The translations under genes were made by a program, and so were the position numbers. From Flintibacter sp. KGMB00164 (GTDB taxonomy: Bacteria > Bacillota > Clostridia > Oscillospirales > Oscillospiraceae), in contig NZ_CP044227.1 of the NCBI RefSeq assembly GCF_008727735.1, forward strand, positions 2,119,001 through 2,183,000: 64,000 bases of DNA. The letters are read 5' to 3'. How positions within the stretch are numbered: position 1 is the stretch's first letter; each line of letters opens with the position of its first letter. The notes under the pieces are model-generated. The model saw only the letters and a list, made by a program, of their open reading frames with translations. It searched no databases and was not told where the DNA came from. Below are positions 30,207-38,528 of this stretch, in pieces.

Positions 30207-30231
30207 CGTCAACAGGTCAAACTCCCGTTAA
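30207..30231 (-). promoter_or_regulatory. Possible PhoP-type repeats before the alkaline phosphatase gene
   Basis: Minus-strand TTAACG, TTGACC (11 bases on) and TTGACG (8 bases on). They recall the TTAACA-like direct repeats of Bacillus PhoP boxes, but spacing is imperfect. Confidence 0.3.
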
Positions 30232-30237
30232 ACGCCC

Positions 30238-30651
30238 TCAGTCTGCTCCCGGCCCCTCCAAAAGGTCGGCCAGAGTCACGCCGTCCAGATACTCCTCCAC
30301 CATGGCATCCAGCTTTTCCCACAGCGGGCGAGTCCGGCACTGGGCCGCGTTTTCACACTGCCCCTCCAGCGCCTGGCAGTTTACCGGGGCCAGCTTTCCC
30401 TCCGTCAGGCGCAGAATCGCCCCTACGGAGTAGTCCTTGGGTGCCCGGGTCAGACGGTAGCCGCCACCCTTGCCCCGCACGCCTGCCAGGTCGCCGTTGC
30501 GGGCCAGCAGCTTGACGATGCTCTCCAGATACTTCTCCGACAGTCCCTGCCGCTGGGCAATGTCCTTGAGGGGAATATAACCCGCTCCCCCCTGTTGGGC
30601 CAGATCGATCATGACCCGAAGGGCATAGCGCCCCTTTGTTGATACCATCAT
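30238..30651 (-). CDS. Rrf2-family regulator with Fe-S cysteines
   Basis: 137 aa. Winged helix-turn-helix MVSTKGRYALRVMIDLAQQ through LARNGDLAGVRGKGGGYRL is typical of Rrf2. Three cysteines in VNCQALEGQCENAAQCRT (spacings 7 and 6) match the cluster-binding loop of IscR/NsrR-type members. Start ATG 30651 follows GGGAGG. It is divergent from the [FeFe] hydrogenase gene, so it may match hydrogenase expression to Fe-S or redox state. Confidence 0.88.
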   Translation of the reverse strand: MMVSTKGRYALRVMIDLAQQGGAGYIPLKDIAQRQGLSEKYLESIVKLLARNGDLAGVRGKGGGYRLTRAPKDYSVGAILRLTEGKLAPVNCQALEGQCENAAQCRTRPLWEKLDAMVEEYLDGVTLADLLEGPGAD

Positions 30652-30722
30652 CTCCAGTTTCCTCCCTAATATATGGATCGTTTTTTGCGCTCGGCGGAAA
30701 AAAGCGCTCATTTTTCTCTCAA

Positions 30723-30750
30723 ATTATACCATAGCAGTAGGAAAAGGCAA
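30723..30750 (-). promoter_or_regulatory. Promoter of the Rrf2 gene
   Basis: Minus-strand TTGCCT (30745-30750), 16-nt spacer, TATAAT (30723-30728). Confidence 0.6.
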
Positions 30751-30759
30751 TGATTCCTT

Positions 30760-31020
30760 TTTTTCATTTTGGTGCATCAATTGCTTCATATCTCTTCGAT
30801 TTCCTCTCTCTTCCATTTCCAGCTTTTCTGCCGGTATCCCGGACTTTCTCACCCCGCCGCCTGCCTGCTCCGCCCCTGCCTCCGGCTTCCTCTGCCCCAC
30901 CTGGATTTTCTCCCCAGAGAAGGTTATTTTCCCCCTTCTGCTCCTATTTTATTGGATATCAGCCCATTTGGTCCCCTTGGCTCTCGTCACTAACTCCAAA
31001 GGAAATGAGGGAAAATCGGT
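30760..31020. other. Gene-free pyrimidine-rich tract between Rrf2 and hydrogenase genes
   Basis: About 260 bases without a credible ORF. Roughly 30780-30930 is strongly C/T-biased on the plus strand. No hairpin-plus-T terminator or known riboswitch core was seen. Binding sites for the Rrf2 protein may lie here but no clear palindrome stands out. Confidence 0.5.
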
Positions 31021-31032
31021 GGAAATTCTCTG

Positions 31033-31061
31033 TTGTCTTAAGGAAAGATATGTTGTAAAAT
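31033..31061 (+). promoter_or_regulatory. Promoter of the [FeFe] hydrogenase gene
   Basis: TTGTCT (31033-31038), 17-nt spacer, TAAAAT (31056-31061), leaving a 65-base leader before GGAGGAGG and ATG. Confidence 0.65.
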
Positions 31062-31133
31062 GAGGTAAGCTATGGTAATATGATGCTGACTAGTGTGAAA
31101 GTTTTCTTGCAAATTTAGGAGGAGGAAAAATTT

Positions 31134-32651
31134 ATGCGGGGAGTCCACACCTTTATCAACGATATCCGGCGTCAGGTCTTTACCGAAGTTGCCCGCCTGG
31201 CCTTTGAGGGCGGCGATTACGCCAAGGCGATCGAGCATCTGCCCTATAAAATCATTCCCGGCGAGGTAGCCCGCCACCGTCAGAATATCTTCCTGGAGCG
31301 CGCCATTGTCAGCGAGCGTCTCCGTCTGGCCATCGGCCTGCCTCTGCGTGAGATTGACGAGTACGCTCCCACCGGCGCCAACATCGAGGAGAGCGCCATT
31401 GCTGAGAAGTACTATGAGCCCCCCCTGATCAACATCATCAACTTTGCCTGTAACGCCTGCCCTCCCAAGCAGGTTCGGGTCACCAATATGTGCCAGGGCT
31501 GCCTGGCTCACCCCTGCATGGAGGTCTGCCCCAAGGACGCCATCTCTCTGGTCCAGGGCAAGAGCTTCATCGACCAGGCCAAGTGCATCAAGTGCGGCAA
31601 GTGCGCTGACGCCTGCCCCTACGGCGCCATCCTGAAGCTGGAGCGCCCCTGCGCTGAGGCCTGCGGCATGGACGCCATCGGCTCTGACGAGCTGGGCCGC
31701 GCCAAGATCGACTATGACAAGTGCGTCTCCTGCGGCATGTGTCTGGTCAACTGCCCCTTCGGCGCCATCTCCGACAAGAGCCAGATCTTCCAGCTCATCC
31801 AGGCTATCAAGCGCGGTGACAAGGTGGTCGCCGCTGTGGCTCCCGCCTTTGTCAGCCAGTTCGGCGACAAGGTCACCTCTTCTCAGATGCGCGAGGCTAT
31901 GCGCCGTGTGGGCTTTGACAAGGTTATCGAGGTTGCCGTGGGCGCCGACATGTGTACCGCCGAGGAGGCCGAGGACTTCCTCAAGAAGGTCCCCGCCGAG
32001 CAGCCCTTCATGGCTACTTCCTGCTGCCCCGCCTGGAGCGTGATGGCCAAGAAGTTCTTCCCCCAGTTTGCCCCCTATATCTCCATGGCACTGACCCCCA
32101 TGGTGCTTACCGCCCGTTTGTACAAGAAGGATCATCCCGACGCCCGCGTCGTCTTCATCGGTCCCTGCGCCGCCAAGAAGCTGGAGGCCTCCCGCCGCAC
32201 CATCCGCAGCGACGTGGACTTCGTCCTCACCTTTGAGGAAATGCAGGGCATCTTTGACGCCAAGGGTATTGTTCCCGCGGACATGCCCATCAACCCCGAT
32301 GACGAGTTCAGCACCGGCACCGCTGCGGGCCGTGGCTTTGCAGTGACCGGCGGCGTGGCCGCTGCCGTGAAGGCCGCCATCAAGGAGATCGATCCCGACC
32401 GTGAGGTTCTGGTGGAGCACGCCGACGGCCTGCGTGAGTGCCGCAAGATGCTGCTGATGGCCAAGACCGGCAAGTACAACGGTTACCTGCTGGAGGGCAT
32501 GGGCTGCCCCGGCGGCTGCGTGGCCGGCGCCGGTACCATCACTCCCGTGAAGAAGAGTACCGCTGCGGTTACCAAGTACACCAACGATGCTCCCGTCAAG
32601 AGCGTCTCCGACTCTGCCGCTGTCAAGCGCCTGCACGAGGTCCAGGAGTAA
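31134..32651 (+). CDS. Monomeric [FeFe] hydrogenase, group B type
   Basis: 505 aa, cytoplasmic. Residues about 104-212 hold several Fe-S Cys clusters (CNAC, CQGC..CMEVCP, CIKCGKCADACP, CAEAC, CVSCGMCLVNCP). The H-cluster loops are complete: TSCCPAW (295-301), GPCAAKKLE (C345) and EGMGCPGGCVAGAG (C458, C462). TSCCPAW instead of the group A TSCxPGW, plus the long N-terminal domain, points to the little-studied group B. No maturation genes (hydEFG) are nearby. Likely handles ferredoxin-linked H2 turnover; physiological direction unknown. Confidence 0.92.
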   Translation: MRGVHTFINDIRRQVFTEVARLAFEGGDYAKAIEHLPYKIIPGEVARHRQNIFLERAIVSERLRLAIGLPLREIDEYAPTGANIEESAIAEKYYEPPLINIINFACNACPPKQVRVTNMCQGCLAHPCMEVCPKDAISLVQGKSFIDQAKCIKCGKCADACPYGAILKLERPCAEACGMDAIGSDELGRAKIDYDKCVSCGMCLVNCPFGAISDKSQIFQLIQAIKRGDKVVAAVAPAFVSQFGDKVTSSQMREAMRRVGFDKVIEVAVGADMCTAEEAEDFLKKVPAEQPFMATSCCPAWSVMAKKFFPQFAPYISMALTPMVLTARLYKKDHPDARVVFIGPCAAKKLEASRRTIRSDVDFVLTFEEMQGIFDAKGIVPADMPINPDDEFSTGTAAGRGFAVTGGVAAAVKAAIKEIDPDREVLVEHADGLRECRKMLLMAKTGKYNGYLLEGMGCPGGCVAGAGTITPVKKSTAAVTKYTNDAPVKSVSDSAAVKRLHEVQE

Positions 32652-32664
32652 TTCCGAAAATTCA

Positions 32665-32693
32665 GAGCCCGGCCAACGGCCGGGCTCTTTTTT
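32665..32693 (+). terminator. Terminator of the hydrogenase gene
   Basis: GAGCCCGGCC stem with AAC loop (32665-32687), followed by T6. Confidence 0.9.
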
Positions 32694-32701
32694 ACGCAAG
32701 C

Positions 32702-32738
32702 ACAAAAAAATCCCGCAGTACCATGTACCGCGGGATTT
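32702..32738 (-). terminator. Terminator of the NlpC/P60 gene
   Basis: AAAATCCCGC-GTAC stem around CAT, followed on the minus strand by T7. Confidence 0.85.
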
Positions 32739-32772
32739 TCAAGTTTATGTAGAAAGAGAATCTCGAACAGAA

Positions 32773-33636
32773 TCAGCCCAGGCGGCGAGCGCCCACAAAG
32801 GTGCTGCTGTAATAAGAGGAATTGATGTCGCTGATGATCACACCGGTGCTGGGAGTAGAGGCGTGAACGAACTGACCGTTGCCCAGATAGATACCCACGT
32901 GGGTGGCCAGCTTGCTGGAGTTTCCGCTGTTGAAGAACACCAGATCGCCGGGCTGCAGCTGAGCCTTGGTCACAGCGGTGCCATTGCTCATCTGAGCGGA
33001 GGCGGTGCGGTTAACGGAGTAACCGTTCTGCTTGCACACATAAGTAACAAAACCGGAGCAGTCAAAGCCGCTGGGGCTGCTGCCGCCGTACACGTAGGGG
33101 TAGCCCACAAACTGCTTGGCATAGGCGGCAATGGCGGCGCCCTTGGCAGAGCCGTTGGCCACGCTGGCATCCACCAGAGTCACATAATCGGTGCTCACAT
33201 AGCCGTTGGCGATCTTGTACCAGCCGCCCAGACCACCGATGGTGTCCAGAACCTCCACCACGGTGCCCTTGCTGAGAGAGCCGCAGGTGGCATAGTTGGT
33301 GCCGGGGCCGGTGCGGATATTCAGAGAATCGGCAACCACCTGACCATAAACCTTTTCAGCCACCACGCTGAGATAATCTCCGGAGACATATCCGGTCACA
33401 CCCAGATAGGTGACCTGGTGCCACTTACCGTCGCTGGTGGTGCTGATCACATCCACCTGAGTACCGCTGGGCAGTACCGACAGCACAGAAGAAGTGGTGT
33501 TGGCCTGAGCGCGAAGATTCAGACCGGAATCACTGGTCACAGTGCCGACATTCGCGGCCAGAGTAGGGGTAACCAGGGCGGAGACCACCAGCACAGCGGC
33601 GGCCAGCTTTGCAGCCAGGGCTTTGGACAGATGCAT
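32773..33636 (-). CDS. Secreted NlpC/P60 peptidoglycan endopeptidase with two SH3 domains
   Basis: 287 aa. Signal peptide (1-28, cleavage after TLA), bacterial SH3 domains at about 30-92 and 96-157, and a C-terminal NlpC/P60 papain-like domain with C193 (FDCSGF), H246 (ATHVGIY) and H258 (QFVHAS). Cuts peptide stems of the wall. Probably co-transcribed with the small gene upstream (55-base gap) from a promoter overlapped by a WalR-type box, which suits a wall hydrolase. Confidence 0.94.
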   Translation of the reverse strand: MHLSKALAAKLAAAVLVVSALVTPTLAANVGTVTSDSGLNLRAQANTTSSVLSVLPSGTQVDVISTTSDGKWHQVTYLGVTGYVSGDYLSVVAEKVYGQVVADSLNIRTGPGTNYATCGSLSKGTVVEVLDTIGGLGGWYKIANGYVSTDYVTLVDASVANGSAKGAAIAAYAKQFVGYPYVYGGSSPSGFDCSGFVTYVCKQNGYSVNRTASAQMSNGTAVTKAQLQPGDLVFFNSGNSSKLATHVGIYLGNGQFVHASTPSTGVIISDINSSYYSSTFVGARRLG

Positions 33637-33691
33637 AGGAATACTCCTCCGTTTCTCTTTCGTAAACTTGATTTTAATTTGCGCCGGGCAA

Positions 33692-33982
33692 TTACTTGCC
33701 GCTCAGCGCCCGTTCCAGCCAGACAGAAGCCACATCCATGGCGGCGTACAGGCTGTCCTTTTCACTCTTCTTGACCACACGGTCCCGGCTCTTCAGGTCG
33801 GGGTCGGTGAGCTGCAGCTGAACGCTGACCTTGGTTGCCACGTCCATGTCGTCCACCTTTTTGGTGTCCAGAACCTGCAGCATAATAATGTATTTCTCGG
33901 CCATGGTGCCGTAGTAAATCAGGTTGTCTTTCCGGCGCAGGGGATGTCCCTTATAGGAAAGAGGAATCTTCTCCGAAGCCAT
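33692..33982 (-). CDS. Conserved-looking small protein, unknown function
   Basis: 96 aa, no signal peptide or membrane segment. Sequence MASEKIPLSYKGHPLRRKDNLIYYG then a beta-rich stretch (EKYIIMLQVLDTKK, VATKVSVQLQLTD) suggests a small beta-sheet protein. The ATG at 33982 follows GAGGAGG. First gene of the transcript that continues into the NlpC/P60 hydrolase, with a near-consensus promoter. Family not recognised. Confidence 0.75.
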   Translation of the reverse strand: MASEKIPLSYKGHPLRRKDNLIYYGTMAEKYIIMLQVLDTKKVDDMDVATKVSVQLQLTDPDLKSRDRVVKKSEKDSLYAAMDVASVWLERALSGK

Positions 33983-34007
33983 GTCGTTCCTCCTCAAAGT
34001 TTGATGT

Positions 34008-34035
34008 TGTAACCGAATTGTAACACATTCGTAAC
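34008..34035 (+). promoter_or_regulatory. WalR-type box with a third half-site
   Basis: TGTAAC, five bases, TGTAAC, five bases, CGTAAC: half-sites at an exact 11-base period. The first two match the WalR (YycF) consensus TGTWAH-N5-TGTWAH perfectly. It overlaps the minus-strand promoter of the wall-hydrolase transcript. Confidence 0.65.
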
Positions 34036-34045
34036 CAGTTGTCAA
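34017..34045 (-). promoter_or_regulatory. Promoter of the small-protein / NlpC-P60 transcript
   Basis: Minus-strand TTGACA (34040-34045), 17-nt spacer, TACAAT (34017-34022). The WalR-type repeats cover the -10 and spacer. Confidence 0.8.
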
Positions 34046-34146
34046 ACCCTTCTGTTTCTTTTTTAAGGATTTCTTTCGTTTGTCTAATTTTTCTATTAAA
34101 AATAGGTCAGATACCCAGGGATATCCCCCCTTTTCCAATATATTCT

Positions 34147-34175
34147 TTGACATTTCCCCAGAATTCGTGTACAAT
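34147..34175 (+). promoter_or_regulatory. Promoter of the first LTA-synthase-like gene
   Basis: TTGACA (34147-34152), 17-nt spacer, TACAAT (34170-34175). Confidence 0.85.
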
Positions 34176-34191
34176 GTAAACCGTTTGTAAA
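34175..34191 (+). promoter_or_regulatory. WalR-type box at the LTA-synthase-like promoter
   Basis: TGTAAA, CCGTT, TGTAAA: a perfect TGTWAH-N5-TGTWAH direct repeat covering the end of the -10 and the start point, a position that would favour repression. Confidence 0.65.
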
Positions 34192-34223
34192 TTCTATGTT
34201 AAAAAAAGAGGAGACTGTCTGAA

Positions 34224-36023
34224 ATGAACCAATGGCTCCGCCGTTTAGACCTGCGGCGGAACAGGGCGCTTTTGCTCCAGGCTGCCCTGCTCCTGGTGCC
34301 GCCGGTGACGGCCTTTTATTTGATGCAGTTTATTCTTGGAGCTTATCCCTGGCAGATGTCGCTGGGCGTGGTGGTCGCCAACGCCATCTGCATCGGCGCG
34401 GTCTACTACCTGCTGTGTGCCCTCACCGGCCGCTGGGTCATCAGCTGCGTGCTGTTACATATCATCAGCGGAATCTGGGGCGCGGCCAATTATTTTGTCT
34501 CGGTCTACCGCGGCACCCCGGTGCTGCCCTGGGACCTCACCGCCCTGGGAACTGCCTCCGCGGTCTCCAGCAGCTATGACTTTACCCCCACCTGGCAGAT
34601 GGCCCTCTCCATTGCCGGAGTAGTCGTGGTGTGCGTGCTGCTGTGGCGCAAGGCCGGTTCCGGCCGCCTTCCCCTGGTCAGCCGTCTTGCCTGTGTGGTC
34701 GGCTGCCTGCTGTGCCTCATTCCCATTCTCCAGCCCACCCGTCTGGGCTGGTTCGGCGTGAAAACCGACGTGTGGGACCAGACCGGTGCCTACCGTACCA
34801 GCGGCTCTCTGGCCACTTTCCTGCGCAACACGGAATTTATGGAAGTAGAAGAGCCGGAGGACACCTCTGTGGAGCGCCTGGGCCAGATCATGGAGCAGGC
34901 GGAGCAGACCGACATCCCCCTCCAGGCCTCGGTGGACCACCCCAACATCATTGCTATTATGAATGAGTCCTGGGCCGACTTTGAGGAGTTTGGCAATCTG
35001 GAACTCACCGAGAGTGTCACCGACTACATCTCTTCCCTGGACAACGCCATCTGGGGTCACGCCTATGCCTCCGTGTTCGGCGCGGGCACCAGCGCCAGTG
35101 AGTTTGAGTTTTTGACCGGAAACTCCATGGCCTTCCTGCCCTCGGGCAGCATCCCCTATCAGCAATATATTTTAAAGGATACACCCTCTCTGGCCTCCCT
35201 GCTGCGGGAGGAGGGCTATGAGACCCGTGCCTTCCATCCCGGCGAGCTCACCTCCTGGCAGCGCAACCAGGCCTATCCCCTGCTGGGCTTTGACAGCTTC
35301 AAGTGCGGCGAGGATATGAACGTGCCCCAGACCATGGAGCACGGCTACGTCAGCGACCAGTCGGACTTTGAGCAGATCATCTGGGAGTTTGAGCACAAAG
35401 AAGAGGGACAGCCCCTCTTCCTGTTTAACGTCACCATCCAGAACCACGGCAGCTACACTGTAAAGGACTACCCCGCTCAGGTGCAGCTGGCCGACCAGCC
35501 CGGAAAGTATCCCATGGCGGAGCAGTACCTCACCCTGGCCAACAAGACTGACGAGGCCTTCAAGACCCTGGTGGACTACTTCTCCCAGTGTGATGAGCCC
35601 ACCATCATCGTCATGTTCGGCGACCACCAGCCCTCGGTGGAGCAGGAATTCCTGGACAAGGCCTATGGGGTCACCCAGGATCAGATGACCATGGAGCAGT
35701 ACATGGATAAGTTCCGGGTCCCCTTCGTCATCTGGGCCAACTACCCCCTGGAGCTGGAAGGCCCCCAGGAAACCAGCCTGAACTTCCTGTCCCAGTATCT
35801 GCTCTCTTACAGCGGTATCCCCACCGATTCCTATGGCCGCTTCCTCTGGTCCCTGCAGGACATTCTGCCCGCCCTCACCTTTGTAGGCTATAAGGACACG
35901 CTGGGTGCGGCATACAGCCACTTGGAGAACAACGGCTACACCTCCCTGATTGAGGACTACCAGGCCCTGCAATATGACCGGCTCTTCGGCGGAGAAGATT
36001 CCTACTTCCACGCTCAGACCTGA
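34224..36023 (+). CDS. LTA-synthase-family membrane sulfatase-fold enzyme
   Basis: 599 aa. About five N-terminal membrane helices (15-170), then an extracytoplasmic sulfatase-like domain. Likely active residues: E248 (IIAIMNESWAD), nucleophile T289 (GAGTSASEFEFLTG), H408 (QNHGSY) and D467/H468 (FGDHQPS). Such enzymes transfer glycerol phosphate or phosphoethanolamine to envelope polymers. Preceded by GAGGAG and a WalR-boxed promoter. A second, distant member lies at 55075-57090. Confidence 0.88.
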   Translation: MNQWLRRLDLRRNRALLLQAALLLVPPVTAFYLMQFILGAYPWQMSLGVVVANAICIGAVYYLLCALTGRWVISCVLLHIISGIWGAANYFVSVYRGTPVLPWDLTALGTASAVSSSYDFTPTWQMALSIAGVVVVCVLLWRKAGSGRLPLVSRLACVVGCLLCLIPILQPTRLGWFGVKTDVWDQTGAYRTSGSLATFLRNTEFMEVEEPEDTSVERLGQIMEQAEQTDIPLQASVDHPNIIAIMNESWADFEEFGNLELTESVTDYISSLDNAIWGHAYASVFGAGTSASEFEFLTGNSMAFLPSGSIPYQQYILKDTPSLASLLREEGYETRAFHPGELTSWQRNQAYPLLGFDSFKCGEDMNVPQTMEHGYVSDQSDFEQIIWEFEHKEEGQPLFLFNVTIQNHGSYTVKDYPAQVQLADQPGKYPMAEQYLTLANKTDEAFKTLVDYFSQCDEPTIIVMFGDHQPSVEQEFLDKAYGVTQDQMTMEQYMDKFRVPFVIWANYPLELEGPQETSLNFLSQYLLSYSGIPTDSYGRFLWSLQDILPALTFVGYKDTLGAAYSHLENNGYTSLIEDYQALQYDRLFGGEDSYFHAQT

Positions 36024-36030
36024 CATACCG

Positions 36031-36071
36031 CCCCCTTTCCCACCATATGATATGGGTATGGGAAAGGGGGC
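36031..36071 (+). promoter_or_regulatory. Stem that sequesters the ymxH ribosome binding site
   Basis: GCCCCCTTTCC pairs with GGAAAGGGGGC (11 bp); the 3' arm is the purine-rich ribosome binding site of the ORF at 36078. No T run follows, so control of translation is more likely than termination. Confidence 0.45.
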
Positions 36072-36077
36072 GGCGGC

Positions 36078-36347
36078 ATGCGTACCAGAATTGCGGAGCT
36101 GCGTTGGAAAGAGGTTATCGGGATGGGAGACGGCAGCCGCTTTGGATTCGTAGAGGATCTGGAGGTGGACGTAGAGAGCGGCCGGGTCCGCTCTCTGGTG
36201 CTGCCTGGCCGGCGGCGGCTGTTCGGTCTGCTGGGCCGGGAGGAGGACCGGTACATCCCCTGGGAGAGCGTGCGCCGCTTCGGAGAGGACACCATCCTGG
36301 TGGAGCACGCCCCCCAATCCCGCCCACCCCGCCGGGGACGGCGATAA
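36078..36347 (+). CDS. ymxH: YlmC/YmxH-type PRC-barrel protein
   Basis: 89 aa. The PRC-barrel pattern KEVIGMGDGSRFGFVEDLEVD, RVRSLVLPG, YIPWESVRRFGEDTILVE matches the YlmC/YmxH family found in spore-forming Firmicutes. A basic proline/arginine tail closes it. Its ribosome binding site is inside a stem. Confidence 0.88.
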   Translation: MRTRIAELRWKEVIGMGDGSRFGFVEDLEVDVESGRVRSLVLPGRRRLFGLLGREEDRYIPWESVRRFGEDTILVEHAPQSRPPRRGRR

Positions 36348-36357
36348 GCCGCGTTCC

Positions 36358-36385
36358 AGTCCGGACAAATAGTCCGGACTTTTTT
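36358..36385 (+). terminator. Terminator of ymxH
   Basis: AGTCCGGAC stem with a 5-base loop followed by T6. Confidence 0.88.
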
Positions 36386-36427
36386 ACTTAAATCGGGAAT
36401 AAAGCTGGAAAAATTCCGGGAAACTAC

Positions 36428-36456
36428 TTGCAACCTGGACTCTCCTGTGATATACT
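36428..36456 (+). promoter_or_regulatory. Promoter of rpsB-tsf
   Basis: TTGCAA (36428-36433), 17-nt spacer, TATACT (36451-36456). The following 110-base leader may fold (GGGCATCATGCC and GGCGCC-type stems), as expected for a ribosomal-protein leader, but I could not match a known S2 leader. Confidence 0.7.
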
Positions 36457-36576
36457 ACCAGGGCATCATGCCTGGGAGTGCTGATTTTTCGCCCAGTGCC
36501 CGGCCAAGACAGTCGGGTTGGCGGGAAATATGAGGCGCCCAGAAAGATCAAACTGAACTATTAGGAGGAAACAATC

Positions 36577-37299
36577 ATGGCAGTCGTATCTATGAAGCAG
36601 CTGCTGGAGGCCGGCGTGCACTTCGGCCACCAGACCCGTCGGTGGAACCCCAAGATGGCCACCTACATTTACACCGAGCGTAACGGCATCTATATCATCG
36701 ACCTGCAGAAGACCGTGAAGAAGCTGGAGGAGGCCTACAACTTCGTGCGTGAGCTGGGCGAGAAGGGCGAGACCCTGCTGTTCGTCGGCACCAAGAAGCA
36801 GGCTCAGGAGGCCATCAAGGAAGAGGCTTCCCGCGTTGGTATGTACTGGGTGAACGCCCGTTGGCTGGGCGGCATGCTCACCAACTTCAAGACCATGCGC
36901 GGCCGTGTGGACCGTCTCAACCAGCTCAAGAAGATGCAGGAGGACGGCACCTTCGACATGCTGCCCAAGAAGGAAGTCATGAAGCACCTGGGCGAGATCG
37001 CCAAGCTGGAGAAGTACCTGGGCGGCGTGACCGAGATGAAGAAGCTGCCCGGCGCCCTGTTTGTCGTTGATCCCCGCAAGGAGCGCAACGCCATCAATGA
37101 GGCCCGCAAGCTGCACATCCCCATCGTGGCCATCGTGGATACCAACTGCGATCCCGACGAGATCGACTATGTGATCCCCGGCAACGACGACGCCATCCGT
37201 GCCATCAAGCTGATCTCCTCTGTCATGGCTAACGCCATCCAGGAGGGCAAGCAGGGCAAGGACGAGGCCCCTGTGGAGACCGCTGAGACTGCGGAGTAA
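36577..37299 (+). CDS. rpsB: 30S ribosomal protein S2
   Basis: 240 aa. Opens with [27 protein letters not shown] and contains [16 protein letters not shown] and the [13 protein letters not shown] block of S2 proteins. TTAGGAGG precedes the ATG. Followed by a terminator-like stem and tsf, the universal rpsB-tsf order. Codon use is strongly biased, as expected for a ribosomal gene. Confidence 0.98.
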   Translation: MAVVSMKQLLEAGVHFGHQTRRWNPKMATYIYTERNGIYIIDLQKTVKKLEEAYNFVRELGEKGETLLFVGTKKQAQEAIKEEASRVGMYWVNARWLGGMLTNFKTMRGRVDRLNQLKKMQEDGTFDMLPKKEVMKHLGEIAKLEKYLGGVTEMKKLPGALFVVDPRKERNAINEARKLHIPIVAIVDTNCDPDEIDYVIPGNDDAIRAIKLISSVMANAIQEGKQGKDEAPVETAETAE

Positions 37300-37324
37300 T
37301 CCAAATTCGTTTGACGGCTCTGAA

Positions 37325-37354
37325 AGCGCCCGCCAACAGGGCGGGCGCTTTTTT
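37325..37354 (+). terminator. Terminator/attenuator between rpsB and tsf
   Basis: AGCGCCCGCC stem (37325-37334 with 37340-37349) followed by T6. It probably lowers tsf relative to rpsB. Confidence 0.85.
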
Positions 37355-37391
37355 AAACCGCTCCCGATAATTTAAATGGAGGTAATTCATT

Positions 37392-38312
37392 ATGGCTATT
37401 ACTGCTAAGGACGTACAGAAGCTGCGCGAGATGACCGGCGTGGGCATGATGGACTGCAAGAAGGCCCTCACCGCTTCCGAGGGTGACATCGACAAGGCCA
37501 TCGAGTGGCTGCGCGAGAAGGGCCTGGCCGCTCAGACCAAGAAGGCCGGCAAGGTTGCCGCTGAGGGCGTGTCCTACGCCATCGTGGCCGACAACGGCGT
37601 GGGCGTTGTCATCGAGGTCAACTCCCAGACTGACTTCGTGGCCAAGAACGAGGTCTTCCAGGCCTTCGTTAAGGACCTGGCTCTGGTTGTCGCCAACGAG
37701 AATCCCGCCGACGTGGAGGCTCTGAAGGCCTGCACCTATCCCGGCACCGACCGCACCGTGTCCGACGTTACCGCTGACAAGGTTCTGGCCATCGGCGAGA
37801 ACATCCAGATCCGCCGCTTTGTCCGCTATGCTGAGGGCGTGAACGTGCCCTACATCCACATGGGCGGCAAGATCGGCGTGCTGGTGAACATGGAGGTCGA
37901 GGGCATCGACGCTGCTCAGGTCACCGAGCTGGGCAAGGACGTGGCCATGCAGATCGCCGCCATGAACCCCGCCTACCTGGACAAGTCCGAGGTGGATCAG
38001 GCCACTCTGGACAAGGAGAAGGAGATCCAGCTGGCTCAGATGGCCAACGATCCCAAGATGGCTGCCAAGCCTGAGAAGGTGAAGCAGGGCATCGTTATGG
38101 GTAAGCTGGGCAAGTACTTCGAGGAGAACTGCCTGCTGCAGCAGGCCTTCGTCAAGGAGAACAAGACCTCCGTTGAGAAGCACGTGGCCGAGGTTGCCAA
38201 GCAGCTGGGCGGCAAGATCACCATCAAGGCCTTCACCCGCTTCGCTACCGGCGAGGGCATTGAGAAGAAGGAGGACGACTTCGCTGCTGAGGTCGCTTCC
38301 ATGATTAAGTAA
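37392..38312 (+). CDS. tsf: Elongation factor Ts
   Basis: 306 aa nucleotide exchange factor for EF-Tu. N-terminal UBA-like domain (VQKLREMTGVGMMDCKKALTA), then EVNSQTDFVAKN and DVAMQIAAMNP, all standard EF-Ts blocks. The ATG follows GGAGG. Full length. Confidence 0.98.
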   Translation: MAITAKDVQKLREMTGVGMMDCKKALTASEGDIDKAIEWLREKGLAAQTKKAGKVAAEGVSYAIVADNGVGVVIEVNSQTDFVAKNEVFQAFVKDLALVVANENPADVEALKACTYPGTDRTVSDVTADKVLAIGENIQIRRFVRYAEGVNVPYIHMGGKIGVLVNMEVEGIDAAQVTELGKDVAMQIAAMNPAYLDKSEVDQATLDKEKEIQLAQMANDPKMAAKPEKVKQGIVMGKLGKYFEENCLLQQAFVKENKTSVEKHVAEVAKQLGGKITIKAFTRFATGEGIEKKEDDFAAEVASMIK

Positions 38313-38371
38313 TTTGGCTGTACTTGTCCCACCGCAAACAAGCACATTGTCCCTAAATCATGGCTTAAAAG

Positions 38372-38414
38372 GAGTCCAAGGTAATCGTAATGATTGCCTT
38401 GGACTCTTTTTTTA
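38372..38414 (+). terminator. Terminator of tsf
   Basis: GAGTCCAAGG-AATC stem around GTAAT, closed at 38406 and followed by T8. Confidence 0.9.
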
Positions 38415-38528
38415 AGTACAGCAATATGTGGTTGCAGCTCATCATGTGGTAAGCATCTGGCGGTATAGGAGTAGCCACGCTGTGGACTTTGGTAAGGACG
38501 TTGAGACACCAAAATTGACGTCAATATA

